A stretch of 64,000 nt of DNA, taken from NCBI RefSeq assembly GCF_001046635.1, contig NZ_KQ130457.1, positions 67,641-131,640 on the forward strand, written 5' to 3'. The notes under the pieces are model-generated. The model did not search any database, was not told where the DNA came from, and was given only the letters and a program-made list of their open reading frames with translations. Of the stretch, positions 51,837-59,946 are shown in pieces (position 1 is the stretch's first letter; each line of letters opens with the position of its first letter). The translations under genes and the position numbers were made by a program. Source of the DNA: Novosphingobium barchaimii LL02 (GTDB taxonomy: Bacteria > Pseudomonadota > Alphaproteobacteria > Sphingomonadales > Sphingomonadaceae).

Positions 51837-52850
51837 ATGGCACTCAAAGATATCCTGCCAGGGCAATTCGGTTTTGGCGCCGCGCCTCTTGGCAACATGT
51901 TTCGCGACATTCCCGAGGCGGAAGCGCGTGCGACCGTGGAAGCGGCCTGGAACGATGGCATTCGATACTACGACAACGCCCCGTTCTATGGGGCGGGTCT
52001 GGCTGAAATTCGCATGGGAGATGTGCTGGCGGAAAAACCGCGCTCGGACTTCGTGATCAGCACCAAGGTCGGCCGTGTCATCCTTGACGAAATCGAGGAT
52101 GTCAAAGGACGCGACCTCGGTGAGAAAAGCGACGTCTTCAAATATGGCCGCCCCAACAAGATCGTGAACGATTATTCCGAAGACGCCACCTACCGCTCGA
52201 TCGAGGACAGCCTCAAGCGGCTGAAGACCGATCATGTCGATATCGCCTGGGTTCATGACATCGCCCAGGATTTCTACGGTGACGAATGGTTGGCCATGTT
52301 CGAGCATGCACGCCGGGGGGCGTTCAAGGCGCTGGACCGGATGCGCGACGAAGGCGTGATCAAGGCCTGGGGCCTGGGGGTCAACCGCGTCGAGCCGATC
52401 GAATTGCTGCTCAATCTTCAAGGGCCGCGCCCCGACGGCTTCCTGCTCGCGGGCCGCTACACACTCCTCGATCATGACCGGGCGCTTCAGCGCGTCATGC
52501 CGCAAGTGACGGAGCAGGGTCTCGGGATAGTCGTCGGTGGCCCATACAGTTCAGGTGCACTGGTGGGCGGACCGAACTTCGAATATGCGCCCTCCACGCC
52601 GGAAATTCTCTCGAAAGTGGCCGCGATCAAGGCCATAGCCGACCGGCACGGTATTTCGATGAAGGCTGCCGGGCTCCAGTTCGCGCTTGCCAATCCGGCG
52701 GTGGCGGCAGTGATCCCTGGCGCCAGCCGCCCTGAACGCATCACCGAAGATCGCGCGGCGCTCGACGAAGTCGTACCGGCGGATTTCTGGCGCGAATTAC
52801 GCAAGAACGGCCTGGTCAATCCGGCGGCGCCGCTTCCGACCGCGGACTGA
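51837..52850 (+). CDS. Aldo/keto reductase (aldose 1-dehydrogenase-like)
   Basis: A 337-residue aldo/keto reductase with an intact tetrad: Asp and Tyr in GIRYYDNAPFYGAG, Lys in VISTKVGRV, His in DIAWVHDIAQ. The NADP-binding end reads AAVIPGASRPERITEDR. Overall pattern is that of the D-threo-aldose/L-fucose dehydrogenase and pyridoxal dehydrogenase group. First gene of a plus-strand operon with the VOC and ABM genes; probably oxidises an aldose or hydroxy compound. A LysR gene lies convergent downstream. Confidence 0.88.
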   Translation: MALKDILPGQFGFGAAPLGNMFRDIPEAEARATVEAAWNDGIRYYDNAPFYGAGLAEIRMGDVLAEKPRSDFVISTKVGRVILDEIEDVKGRDLGEKSDVFKYGRPNKIVNDYSEDATYRSIEDSLKRLKTDHVDIAWVHDIAQDFYGDEWLAMFEHARRGAFKALDRMRDEGVIKAWGLGVNRVEPIELLLNLQGPRPDGFLLAGRYTLLDHDRALQRVMPQVTEQGLGIVVGGPYSSGALVGGPNFEYAPSTPEILSKVAAIKAIADRHGISMKAAGLQFALANPAVAAVIPGASRPERITEDRAALDEVVPADFWRELRKNGLVNPAAPLPTAD

Positions 52851-52952
52851 CCACTTTTCCTCATTCGTCCTGCCACACCGGCGGCAGCGCTGCTGCAGCC
52901 GGATGGCGCCCCGCGCCCTGTTCGCGGCGCTTCAACTTTCCACAGAAGGAGA

Positions 52953-53810
52953 ATGAACATGCCTAATTCGCGTAACACTAAAGCAGCTAATCTCGGCAGG
53001 CGGGACGTGCTTCGCGCGACCGGGGCTGCCCTCGCGGTCGGCGCTACCGCGGGTCTTGGCGGTCAGGCCGTGGCGCAGAACGGTGGCGGCATGTCCGCGA
53101 CCGCACGCAACAGCGCGCCGCTCGGTCTGCGGCTTCAGGGCGTCCAGCATTTCGGCCTGACCGTGCAGAACATGGAACGGGCCTATGAATTCTATACCGA
53201 GGTGCTGGGTGGGACCGAGGTTTTCCGCCACGGAGACTTCCAGGGCGATCCGGTCCAGAACACGCTGCTCGCGGATCAGGAGATCCGGGCCAACGAACTG
53301 CATGTCAGTCCAACAACGATCGGCGTTCCGAACCTGCGCAATGGTGACCAGCGCCTCGACGTTCGCTTCATCCAGTTCGACAATGTCGTCATCGAGCTGC
53401 TGCAATATCGCAACGCCGGTGAGCCTATGGGCGGCCCTAACAGCTTCGCGCCGCCACTGGAGAATATGAGCCCGGCGTTCCCGCGGATGATGCACATCTG
53501 CTTCTACGTGCGCGACGATGTTGACTTCAAAAAGTTCATCACGGATCTGGAAGCCGAGTCCGCGCGCCGTGGGATGACGCAGGTGCGTGCGAACCGGACC
53601 ATCCGCGTGCGCAACGAAGCCGAACGGCGCGGTGCCCCGCAGAATACCAATACAAACAAGGTCACCGTCGCACCATCGGATGGCTGGGAGCTGATCTACT
53701 GCAAAGGCCCGGAAGGGGAGCAGCTCGAATTCGTCAAGGCGCTCGGCCCGGTCAAGCAGCGCTTCGCCAATGCGCTTGAAACGCATCAACACGCGCGCAC
53801 TGGTCAGTGA
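52953..53810 (+). CDS. Tat-exported VOC family protein (glyoxalase fold)
   Basis: A 285-residue protein with a Tat signal (NLGRRDVLRATGAALAVGAT, residues about 13-32, cleavage after AVAQ). A vicinal-oxygen-chelate fold follows: GVQHFGLTVQNMERAYEFY (strand with metal-ligand His), PRMMHICFYVRDDVDFKKF, GPEGEQLEFVKAL (Glu). It is expected to bind a divalent metal and act on a C-C or C-O bond in the periplasm, perhaps as dioxygenase or isomerase. The start at 52953 has AGAAGGAG just before it. It is followed 70 bases later by the secreted ABM-domain gene. Confidence 0.83.
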   Translation: MNMPNSRNTKAANLGRRDVLRATGAALAVGATAGLGGQAVAQNGGGMSATARNSAPLGLRLQGVQHFGLTVQNMERAYEFYTEVLGGTEVFRHGDFQGDPVQNTLLADQEIRANELHVSPTTIGVPNLRNGDQRLDVRFIQFDNVVIELLQYRNAGEPMGGPNSFAPPLENMSPAFPRMMHICFYVRDDVDFKKFITDLEAESARRGMTQVRANRTIRVRNEAERRGAPQNTNTNKVTVAPSDGWELIYCKGPEGEQLEFVKALGPVKQRFANALETHQHARTGQ

Positions 53811-53880
53811 CCATGTCGGTTCAGGGCGAACGATCCTTTGTCCCGACTACCCCTGGATATTAGCTCGACAGGAGAAAAGA

Positions 53881-54306
53881 ATGCGCATCCCGCTCAAAGT
53901 GCTCGCCATCCCCGTGCTGACCATCGCTGCACTGACAACGCCAGCGGCGGCACAGCAAACATCAGCGGCAAAGGTCACCGTCGATTATCCACGCGTCCCA
54001 GAAGGCGCCTGGTCGATCGTTGCCGAGGTTCGTGCGAAGCCCGGCAAGGCCGAACAATTGCGCGAAGCCACATTGCCGTTGGTGGAACTGGTCCGCGGCG
54101 ATCCCAAGAATCTCGTCTATTTCCTGCAGGAGGACCGGGCTGAATCCGGCCACTTCATCTTCTACGAGATCTTCGCGACACGCGAAGATTTCGAGGCGCA
54201 CAACGCGATGCCCTATGTGCAGGCATGGTTCGCCAAGCTGCCCGAATTGGCCGATGGCAGCGTGGACGTGATGCAGATGGGCGTGCTGGGACAAAACCAG
54301 CGTTGA
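53881..54306 (+). CDS. Secreted ABM-domain (antibiotic biosynthesis monooxygenase) protein
   Basis: A 141-residue protein from the ATG at 53881, with a signal peptide (LKVLAIPVLTIAALTTPAAA) and a single ABM domain: WSIVAEVRAKPGKAEQLREA, DPKNLVYFLQEDRAESGHFI, FYEIFATREDFEAHNA. ABM domains are ferredoxin-like dimers that often oxidise quinols or other small aromatics without cofactor. Being secreted and following the VOC protein, it probably acts on the same extracytoplasmic substrate. An upstream longer frame overlaps the VOC gene and was not chosen. Confidence 0.82.
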   Translation: MRIPLKVLAIPVLTIAALTTPAAAQQTSAAKVTVDYPRVPEGAWSIVAEVRAKPGKAEQLREATLPLVELVRGDPKNLVYFLQEDRAESGHFIFYEIFATREDFEAHNAMPYVQAWFAKLPELADGSVDVMQMGVLGQNQR

Positions 54307-54348
54307 CCAAAGACAGCCGGGTGCCGATCGGGCAGCCGGCCGTCTCGC

Positions 54349-55248
54349 TCACTTCAGGAATGCCTGCATGCGGGGCACCATGAAGTCGAGGAAACTTCGC
54401 ACCCGCGCCGGCAGGAATTGTGATCCTCGGTATAGCGCATGGACATCATCCACTACGCCGATGTCGCTGTCGGCCAACAGCTCCACAAGTTCCCCCCTTT
54501 CGATGGGGCCGCGCAAATGATAGTCGGCCAGCCGGATGATCCCGACCCCGGCGATCGCCATGCGGCGCAGGGTGTCGCCATTGTTGACTAACAGCGATCC
54601 ACTCAGCATCCGTTCGACAATCCGACCGCCCTCACGCATCGGCCAGACCGGCATTGCCCGGCGAAAATTGAAGCCCAGGCAATTGTGGTGGATCAGATCC
54701 TCCGGTGTCTTGGGCGTTCCATGCCGCGCGAGATAGGCGGGAGACGCAACTATGCACCGCTTCGTTTCGCCGATCTTGCGTGCCATCAGATTGGAGTCCG
54801 CCAGCTTGCCCACGCGGATCGCGACATCGGTGCGTTCGAGATAGAGATCGGCTACTTCGTCCGAGAGTGAGAGGTCGATGACCACTTTAGGATAGGCCTC
54901 GAAAAAGGCGGGCAGCAGCGGCTCCAAGGCTGTCGTCCCGAAGCTGACTGAAGAGGTCACGCGGACAATTCCCTCAGCCTCGGCCCCGCCTTGGGCAATC
55001 TGTTGCTCGGTCTCATCTATCTGACCGAGCAGCACCTGACTGCGCTCATAGTAGAAGTGCCCTTCCTCGGTCAGCGCCAGTCTGCGCGTCGATCGCTCCA
55101 TGAGCCGAACGCCAAGCCGCGCTTCTAGTCGCGCGATCAGCTTGGACACGGTTGACGGTGTCATCAGCATCAGGCGAGCGGCTTCCGAGAAGCTGCCCGC
55201 CTCGACGACCCGAACGAACACCATCATTTCGCCCGCGCGATTATCCAT
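54349..55248 (-). CDS. LysR family transcriptional regulator
   Basis: A 299-residue LysR protein: GEMMVFVRVVEAGSFSEAAR, LMLMTPSTVSKLIARLEARL, GVRLMERSTRRLALTEEG, then a periplasmic-binding-protein-like effector domain (RVTSSVSFGTTALEPLL). The gene is convergent with the ABM gene, with about 40 bases between the stops, and is the likely regulator of the aldo/keto reductase-VOC-ABM operon or of the downstream genes. Confidence 0.9.
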   Translation of the reverse strand: MDNRAGEMMVFVRVVEAGSFSEAARLMLMTPSTVSKLIARLEARLGVRLMERSTRRLALTEEGHFYYERSQVLLGQIDETEQQIAQGGAEAEGIVRVTSSVSFGTTALEPLLPAFFEAYPKVVIDLSLSDEVADLYLERTDVAIRVGKLADSNLMARKIGETKRCIVASPAYLARHGTPKTPEDLIHHNCLGFNFRRAMPVWPMREGGRIVERMLSGSLLVNNGDTLRRMAIAGVGIIRLADYHLRGPIERGELVELLADSDIGVVDDVHALYRGSQFLPARVRSFLDFMVPRMQAFLK

Positions 55249-55573
55249 AGCTCACCTATGACATGATTTCTCGAAATCCACTTTCTATAGCATGAAGTGG
55301 GAGCGTTGGTCAGCTGATCTGTGAAACGGACTATTAAATCTCGGAAAAGGCGGCGGGCCAATCAATCTTGCGGACCCCATGAATTTTGGGTGGCGAGGGG
55401 CCGCATATGCGTCGTCTTGTTACTCACATGCAATCCTGGATAAATGGATTCCTGCCGGGCGGGTTGCGCCCGCTCCCGGCCCTTCGTAGATCGCGACAAG
55501 CTTCCGGAACTCGCCCTTCCTTACTGCGCAGCATGATGTGGGCTGCGCGGCGATGCGCAGCCCAAAAGTCTGT
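55249..55573. other. Intergenic region, nothing recognised
   Basis: About 325 bases between the LysR start and the azoreductase stop. Only the short shadow frames 55386-55604 exist. It must carry the LysR promoter; no repeat or structured RNA was seen. Confidence 0.4.
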
Positions 55574-56188
55574 TCAAACGGCCGCAGCTTCGATCGCGGG
55601 CTGAAGCGTTCCGATGAAGCCGTCCATTGACGCCTCGCGCATATCGACCGCCTTCGCGCCGCCACCGGCCACCACCGTCACATCGGTGATGCCAATTACG
55701 CCCAATACCATGCGGAGATACTGTGTTGCGATGTCGCGGTCGCGGATCGGCGAGCCCTCGGTGTAGACGCCGCCGCTCGCGATCAGCACCGTGGCGGTCT
55801 TGCCCGTCACTAGGCCGTTGCCGTCGAAGCCGAGCGTCAGCCCCTTACGCACAATGCTGTCGATCCAGGCCTTCAGTGCAGCTGGCACGTTATAGTTGTA
55901 GACTGGAGTCGCGATCACGACGTGGTCGCAGGCGAGCAGTTCGCCGACGAGTTCGTCCGACAGAGCCAGCTCCGCCTTCATCTCGGGCGAGTGCTGCTCC
56001 GGCGGCGTGAAATAGGCTTGAAGGCACGGCGCGCCGATGAACTGGAGGTCAGTTTCCATAAGGTCGCGTGTCGTTACCTCGCCGCCCGGATGCGTTGCCT
56101 GCCATTGGGCGACGAAGCGGCGCGTCATGTTGCGCGAGATCGAATGGTCGCCGCGCGGGCTGGTTTCGATGACGAGAAGCTTGGTCAT
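55574..56188 (-). CDS. azoR: FMN-dependent NADH azoreductase
   Basis: A 204-residue flavodoxin-fold enzyme: [19 protein letters not shown] (FMN phosphate loop), [20 protein letters not shown] and [13 protein letters not shown]. These match the AzoR family that reduces azo dyes and quinones with NADH through bound FMN. Its gene follows the dioxygenase gene by 23 bases on the same strand, suggesting an operon dealing with quinones or aromatics. LysR at 57080 is divergent. Confidence 0.92.
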   Translation of the reverse strand: MTKLLVIETSPRGDHSISRNMTRRFVAQWQATHPGGEVTTRDLMETDLQFIGAPCLQAYFTPPEQHSPEMKAELALSDELVGELLACDHVVIATPVYNYNVPAALKAWIDSIVRKGLTLGFDGNGLVTGKTATVLIASGGVYTEGSPIRDRDIATQYLRMVLGVIGITDVTVVAGGGAKAVDMREASMDGFIGTLQPAIEAAAV

Positions 56189-56211
56189 AAATGTTCCTCC
56201 TTGAGAATGAT

Positions 56212-57003
56212 TCAGCCGAATCGGAAGCCGGAGATCGGCTTGCCGAGCGCATGGCCTTGGAAATCGACGGTGCCGGCTTCGCCGGACGCGGCACCTTCCG
56301 CCACCATCAGCGGCAACAGATGGTCCTCATGCGGCTGTGCAGCGCGGGCATGAGGTGCGTCTTCCCAGCGGATCAGCGACTTGTCGCGCGTTGCGCCGTC
56401 GAGCATGGTGGCACGCAGCCAGGCGTCGATGGCTTCCGCCTTCTGGTCCGCCGCTCCACCGCCGAAGAAACCGCGCATAGTGTGGTAGGTCTGGCGGCTG
56501 CCGAGGATTAGCACGCCTTCGTCGCGCAGCGGCCTCAGCGCCCGCCCGATCGCCAAGTGGGCCGCCGGGTCGAGCCCTCGCTGCATGGAGAGTTGCACGA
56601 CCGGGATGTCGGCACACGGCTTCATCACCTTGAGCGGCACGAACACGCCATGGTCCCACCCCCGTCGCGTCTCCGTTGCGCTGGCGATCCCGGCGGCCGA
56701 TAGCAGCGTACCGATCCGCGCCGCGACTTCCGGCGCGCCCGGCGCCGGAAAGGTCAGCCGGTAGGTGTAATTCGGGAAGCCGCCGTGGTCGTATAGCAGG
56801 GGTGGATGCGCGCCGGCGTTTACGGTGGGCACGCTCTCCTCCCAATGGCCGGACACGATCAGGATCGTGCGGGGTTGCTGGGCCAGGGTCGCCACGACGC
56901 CGCGCAGATAGGCTTCCAGCTCGCGCCACGTGTCGCGCATTGGCCCCGGTTCCAGGAAGAAACAGGGGCCGCCGCCATGGTTTATGAAGAACCTCGGTTG
57001 CAT
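56212..57003 (-). CDS. DODA/YgiD-type class III extradiol dioxygenase-like protein
   Basis: A 263-residue protein of the class III extradiol dioxygenase superfamily, YgiD/DODA branch. Metal-site motifs: [13 protein letters not shown] at the N-terminus, [37 protein letters not shown] and [12 protein letters not shown]. The His residues in the DHG and HEDH motifs are intact. It is expected to open an aromatic ring or act on an ortho-diphenol. It precedes azoR in the same operon; the divergent LysR starts 77 bases away. Confidence 0.9.
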   Translation of the reverse strand: MQPRFFINHGGGPCFFLEPGPMRDTWRELEAYLRGVVATLAQQPRTILIVSGHWEESVPTVNAGAHPPLLYDHGGFPNYTYRLTFPAPGAPEVAARIGTLLSAAGIASATETRRGWDHGVFVPLKVMKPCADIPVVQLSMQRGLDPAAHLAIGRALRPLRDEGVLILGSRQTYHTMRGFFGGGAADQKAEAIDAWLRATMLDGATRDKSLIRWEDAPHARAAQPHEDHLLPLMVAEGAASGEAGTVDFQGHALGKPISGFRFG

Positions 57004-57079
57004 GACCCGCTATGTGGCCGCTGGACTAAGACGGTGGGAGTGATAAAGATATGATGATCCTTATCGGCTAAGGTGATGG

Positions 57080-57976
57080 ATGATTGGCAGGCTTACCCTC
57101 GACCAGCTTCGCGTTCTGACGACGATCGCCGACACGGGCAGCTTTTCGGCCGCGGGACGCAGGCTCGGGCGGGCTCAATCCGCCATCAGCCAGGCGGTCG
57201 CGACGCTGGAGAATGTGCAGGGCGTCACGCTGTTCGACCGATCGGGGTTCCGGCCGGTGCTGACCGACTTGGGCCGTGTGCTGGTGGAGCAGGCGCGCAG
57301 GGTGCTTGCCGGCGCCGCCCGGTTCGAGGCTGTGGCGGCGGGCACGCGGGAGGGGATCGAGGCCGAGCTGGCGATCGCCATTGATCCGTTGGTGCCGACC
57401 GCCGCGTTCATCGACAGCCTGCACGCGCTGCGCGCCACTTTTCCGTTTCTCCCGGTCAGCTTCTCCACCGAGGGGCTAGGCGGGGCCGAAAGACGGTTGC
57501 GACGGGGCGATGCGGCGCTCGCGCTCTGCACCTTGTTGCCGAGCGTGCCCGACGACGTAGCGGCGCTGCCATTACTCGGGATCGATCTCGTGCCGGTGGT
57601 GTCGCCTGCCCATCCATTGGCCGGGCTGGACCGGCCGGTGACGGCCGATGATCTGGAGGAGCATGTTCAGCTCGTCCTGTCGGACCCTGCCGCGCCAGAC
57701 GGGCCGAACTATGGCATCATCGGCACAAAGGCCTGGCGGTTCGTGGACCTCGCGCGGCGCCTCGATTTCTTACTGGCGGCGCTCGGATGGTGCCGGATGC
57801 CCGAGCATCTAATCGCACCCTATCTCGCCGACGGTCGTCTGGTGGGCTTGGCGATCGAGAATGACCCGGCGCGCGTGACCGGCGCGCTGACGATCTACGC
57901 GGCTCACATGCGCAACCATGTCTTTGGACGGGCGGGAAGCTGGCTGCTGAACGACTTACAGGCGCGGCTTGCCTAA
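57080..57976 (+). CDS. LysR family transcriptional regulator
   Basis: A 298-residue LysR protein: LTLDQLRVLTTIADTGSFSA, GRRLGRAQSAISQAVATLEN (helix-turn-helix) and VTLFDRSGFRPVLTDLGR. The effector domain follows. It is divergent from the dioxygenase-azoR operon, with 76 bases between, so it almost certainly regulates that pair. Confidence 0.92.
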   Translation: MIGRLTLDQLRVLTTIADTGSFSAAGRRLGRAQSAISQAVATLENVQGVTLFDRSGFRPVLTDLGRVLVEQARRVLAGAARFEAVAAGTREGIEAELAIAIDPLVPTAAFIDSLHALRATFPFLPVSFSTEGLGGAERRLRRGDAALALCTLLPSVPDDVAALPLLGIDLVPVVSPAHPLAGLDRPVTADDLEEHVQLVLSDPAAPDGPNYGIIGTKAWRFVDLARRLDFLLAALGWCRMPEHLIAPYLADGRLVGLAIENDPARVTGALTIYAAHMRNHVFGRAGSWLLNDLQARLA

Positions 57977-58300
57977 TCGATCGCGTGGAATCAGGCGTTC
58001 GTCCCTCAGATCGAGCTTCAACAGACCGCCGGCGGATTATGGCATGATCAGCCGCTCGGTAGAGAAATTGCGAATGACGGCTCTGTGCCATTTTAAGGCG
58101 ATGAACGAAGGCCCGGAATCTGACGCCCCATTTCGGCGCGGGAACGTCCGGGATCAGGAAGGTTATCCTCCGCGCGTTCCATTCTTCCGCTCCGACAGTT
58201 TCGCAAGCACCTGCCGCTGGGCGCCGATCATCGCATATTTCGGTATGGCCATTCACGCCGCCCTATTGGACCGATCCGCATCCTCGGCTAGGCAACAGGG
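57977..58300. other. Intergenic region with repeat copy B
   Basis: About 324 bases upstream of the FAD monooxygenase gene. Bases 58062-58160 hold copy B of the dispersed repeat (TTTTAAGGCGATGAACGAAG and CCCGGAATC). The promoter of the following operon must be here. No gene is supported. Confidence 0.5.
58062..58160 (+). repeat. Dispersed intergenic repeat, copy B
   Basis: Diverged copy of the repeat at 46778. Shared parts are GCGAAT or GCGAAC upstream, TTTAAGGCGATGAA, GAAGG and CCGGAATC, then GGGAACG. The spacing is conserved within a base or two. Confidence 0.6.
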
Positions 58301-59533
58301 ATGCACGGGCTGAACATCGCGATTGCCGGTTGTGGGCCGTGCGGACTGGCGGCCGCACTGCTGCTTCATCGTGCAGGGCATCACATTACCCTGTTCGAGC
58401 GGTTCGAGAATCCCCAGCCCATTGGTTCCGGATTGATGATACAGCCCACGGGAATGGCGGTCCTCGCCAGGCTCGGGTTGCTGGACACAGTCCTGGCGCG
58501 GGGCGCGCGCGTTGATCGCCTGTTCGGGATGGCGGGCAAGCGGGTGGTGCTCGACGTGCATTATGCCGCGCTGCGCCGTCCGGACACCTTCGGCATCGGG
58601 ATACACCGCGCCAGCTTGTTCGCGGTCCTGCACGAGGCCGTGCTGCGCTCGGGCATTTCACTTCATTCCGGGCGCACGTTGGCCGGGAGTGCGCTGCTGG
58701 GGAACAAACGTGCCTTGCGCTTTGCCAATGGCCAGACGAGCAGCCCCTACGATCTGGTCGTGGACGCGCTGGGCACGCGCACGCCGCTCGCCCCGCCGAC
58801 AGGCCGGGAACTGGCTTATGGAGCGTTGTGGGCCAGCTTAGACTGGCCCGAGGGTGCCGGCTTTGATCCCCACGCCCTGGCCCAGCGCTACGACCGGGCG
58901 AGCATCATGGCGGGTGTGCTGCCCATCGGGACACCACCGGGCGCGACTGTGCCCAAGGCCGCTTTCTTCTGGTCGCTCCGGGCGGATCGGTTGGACGTCT
59001 GGCGCGCGGCCGGGCTGCCTGCTTGGAAGGTACAGGTCGCCGCGCTTTGGCCCGATTGCGCGGCGCTGCTCGACCAGATCACCGATCCGGGCCAACTGAC
59101 CTTCGCGCGATACGCGCATCGGACATTGTCCTCGCCAGCCGAGCCGGCGCTGGTCCATATCGGGGATGCGTGGCATTCCGCCAGTCCGCAGCTGGGGCAA
59201 GGCGCCAACATGGCGCTGCTCGACGCTTGGGCGTTGGCCCGTGGTCTGGACGGTGCGCAGAGCGTCGACGAGGGGGTTCGGCACGGCATCGGGCTGCGCA
59301 GCCGCCACGTTCTGACGTATCAATGGCTCACTGCGCTGTTTACCCCCGTCTATCAATCCGATAGCCGCCTGTTACCGTTGATCCGCGACCATCTAGTTGG
59401 TCCGATGTCGAAGCTATGGCCGGCCACCGCCATACAGGCGTCGATGGTGAGTGGACTGGTGGGCAATCCGCTGCGGCCGTTGGAGCTGGGCGACGATCTT
59501 CAGATCGCCCAGCCTGCCGTGGCTTCGGTATGA
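58301..59533 (+). CDS. FAD-dependent aromatic monooxygenase-like protein
   Basis: A 410-residue class A flavoprotein monooxygenase-like protein. FAD motif GCGPCGLAAALLLHRAGH, the aromatic-substrate-side LFERFENPQPIGSGLMIQP, and the second FAD motif HIGDAWHSASPQLGQGANMA. The last part probably reaches the membrane surface, but no clear transmembrane segment is present. Start overlaps no gene; the stop overlaps the DCC gene start (ATGA). Likely hydroxylates an aromatic or lipid-like substrate. Confidence 0.86.
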   Translation: MHGLNIAIAGCGPCGLAAALLLHRAGHHITLFERFENPQPIGSGLMIQPTGMAVLARLGLLDTVLARGARVDRLFGMAGKRVVLDVHYAALRRPDTFGIGIHRASLFAVLHEAVLRSGISLHSGRTLAGSALLGNKRALRFANGQTSSPYDLVVDALGTRTPLAPPTGRELAYGALWASLDWPEGAGFDPHALAQRYDRASIMAGVLPIGTPPGATVPKAAFFWSLRADRLDVWRAAGLPAWKVQVAALWPDCAALLDQITDPGQLTFARYAHRTLSSPAEPALVHIGDAWHSASPQLGQGANMALLDAWALARGLDGAQSVDEGVRHGIGLRSRHVLTYQWLTALFTPVYQSDSRLLPLIRDHLVGPMSKLWPATAIQASMVSGLVGNPLRPLELGDDLQIAQPAVASV

Positions 59534-59946
59534 CCGTTATTTCGGTAAGCGGCGACCACCCGGTTATCGTGTTCGACGCGATGTGCGTGCTTTGCTCCGC
59601 CAACGCTGCTTTCGTGCTGCGACACGACCGAGCAGGACGTTTCCGGCTGGCGTCGATGCAGGGCGAGGCCGGCGCCGCGCTCTATCGCCGGTTCGGGATC
59701 GATCCTGCCAATCCGGAAACGTTGATCGTGGTCGACGGCGACATCGCTTTGCGGAACAGCGATGCGGTACTGGCCATATGGGCAGGCCTCGATCATCCAT
59801 GGAACGCGCTGGCGATGCTGCGGCTCGTACCGCGATGGTTCCGCGATCCCGTCTATCGCTGGGTGGCGCGGCATCGCTATCGGGTGTTTGGACGCAGGTC
59901 CACCTGCTGGATACCAACAGCCGAGCAGGCGTCTCGCATCCTGTGA
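59530..59946 (+). CDS. DCC-family thiol-disulfide oxidoreductase-like protein
   Basis: A 138-residue DUF393/DCC-family protein. The signature begins VIVFDAMCVLCSANAAFVLR, where DAMCVLC corresponds to the DxxCxxC motif. ASMQGEAGAALYRRFGID and WIPTAEQASRIL follow. The family is small, thioredoxin-like in spirit, and of uncertain reaction. It overlaps both neighbours (ATGA before, GTGA after), so it is one unit with the monooxygenase and the DUF4166 gene. Confidence 0.85.
   Translation: MTVISVSGDHPVIVFDAMCVLCSANAAFVLRHDRAGRFRLASMQGEAGAALYRRFGIDPANPETLIVVDGDIALRNSDAVLAIWAGLDHPWNALAMLRLVPRWFRDPVYRWVARHRYRVFGRRSTCWIPTAEQASRIL

Noticed and set aside
51591-52505. Minus-strand frame across the inverted-repeat element and the aldo/keto reductase
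   Set aside because: Antisense shadow; the element itself is better explained as a structured repeat.
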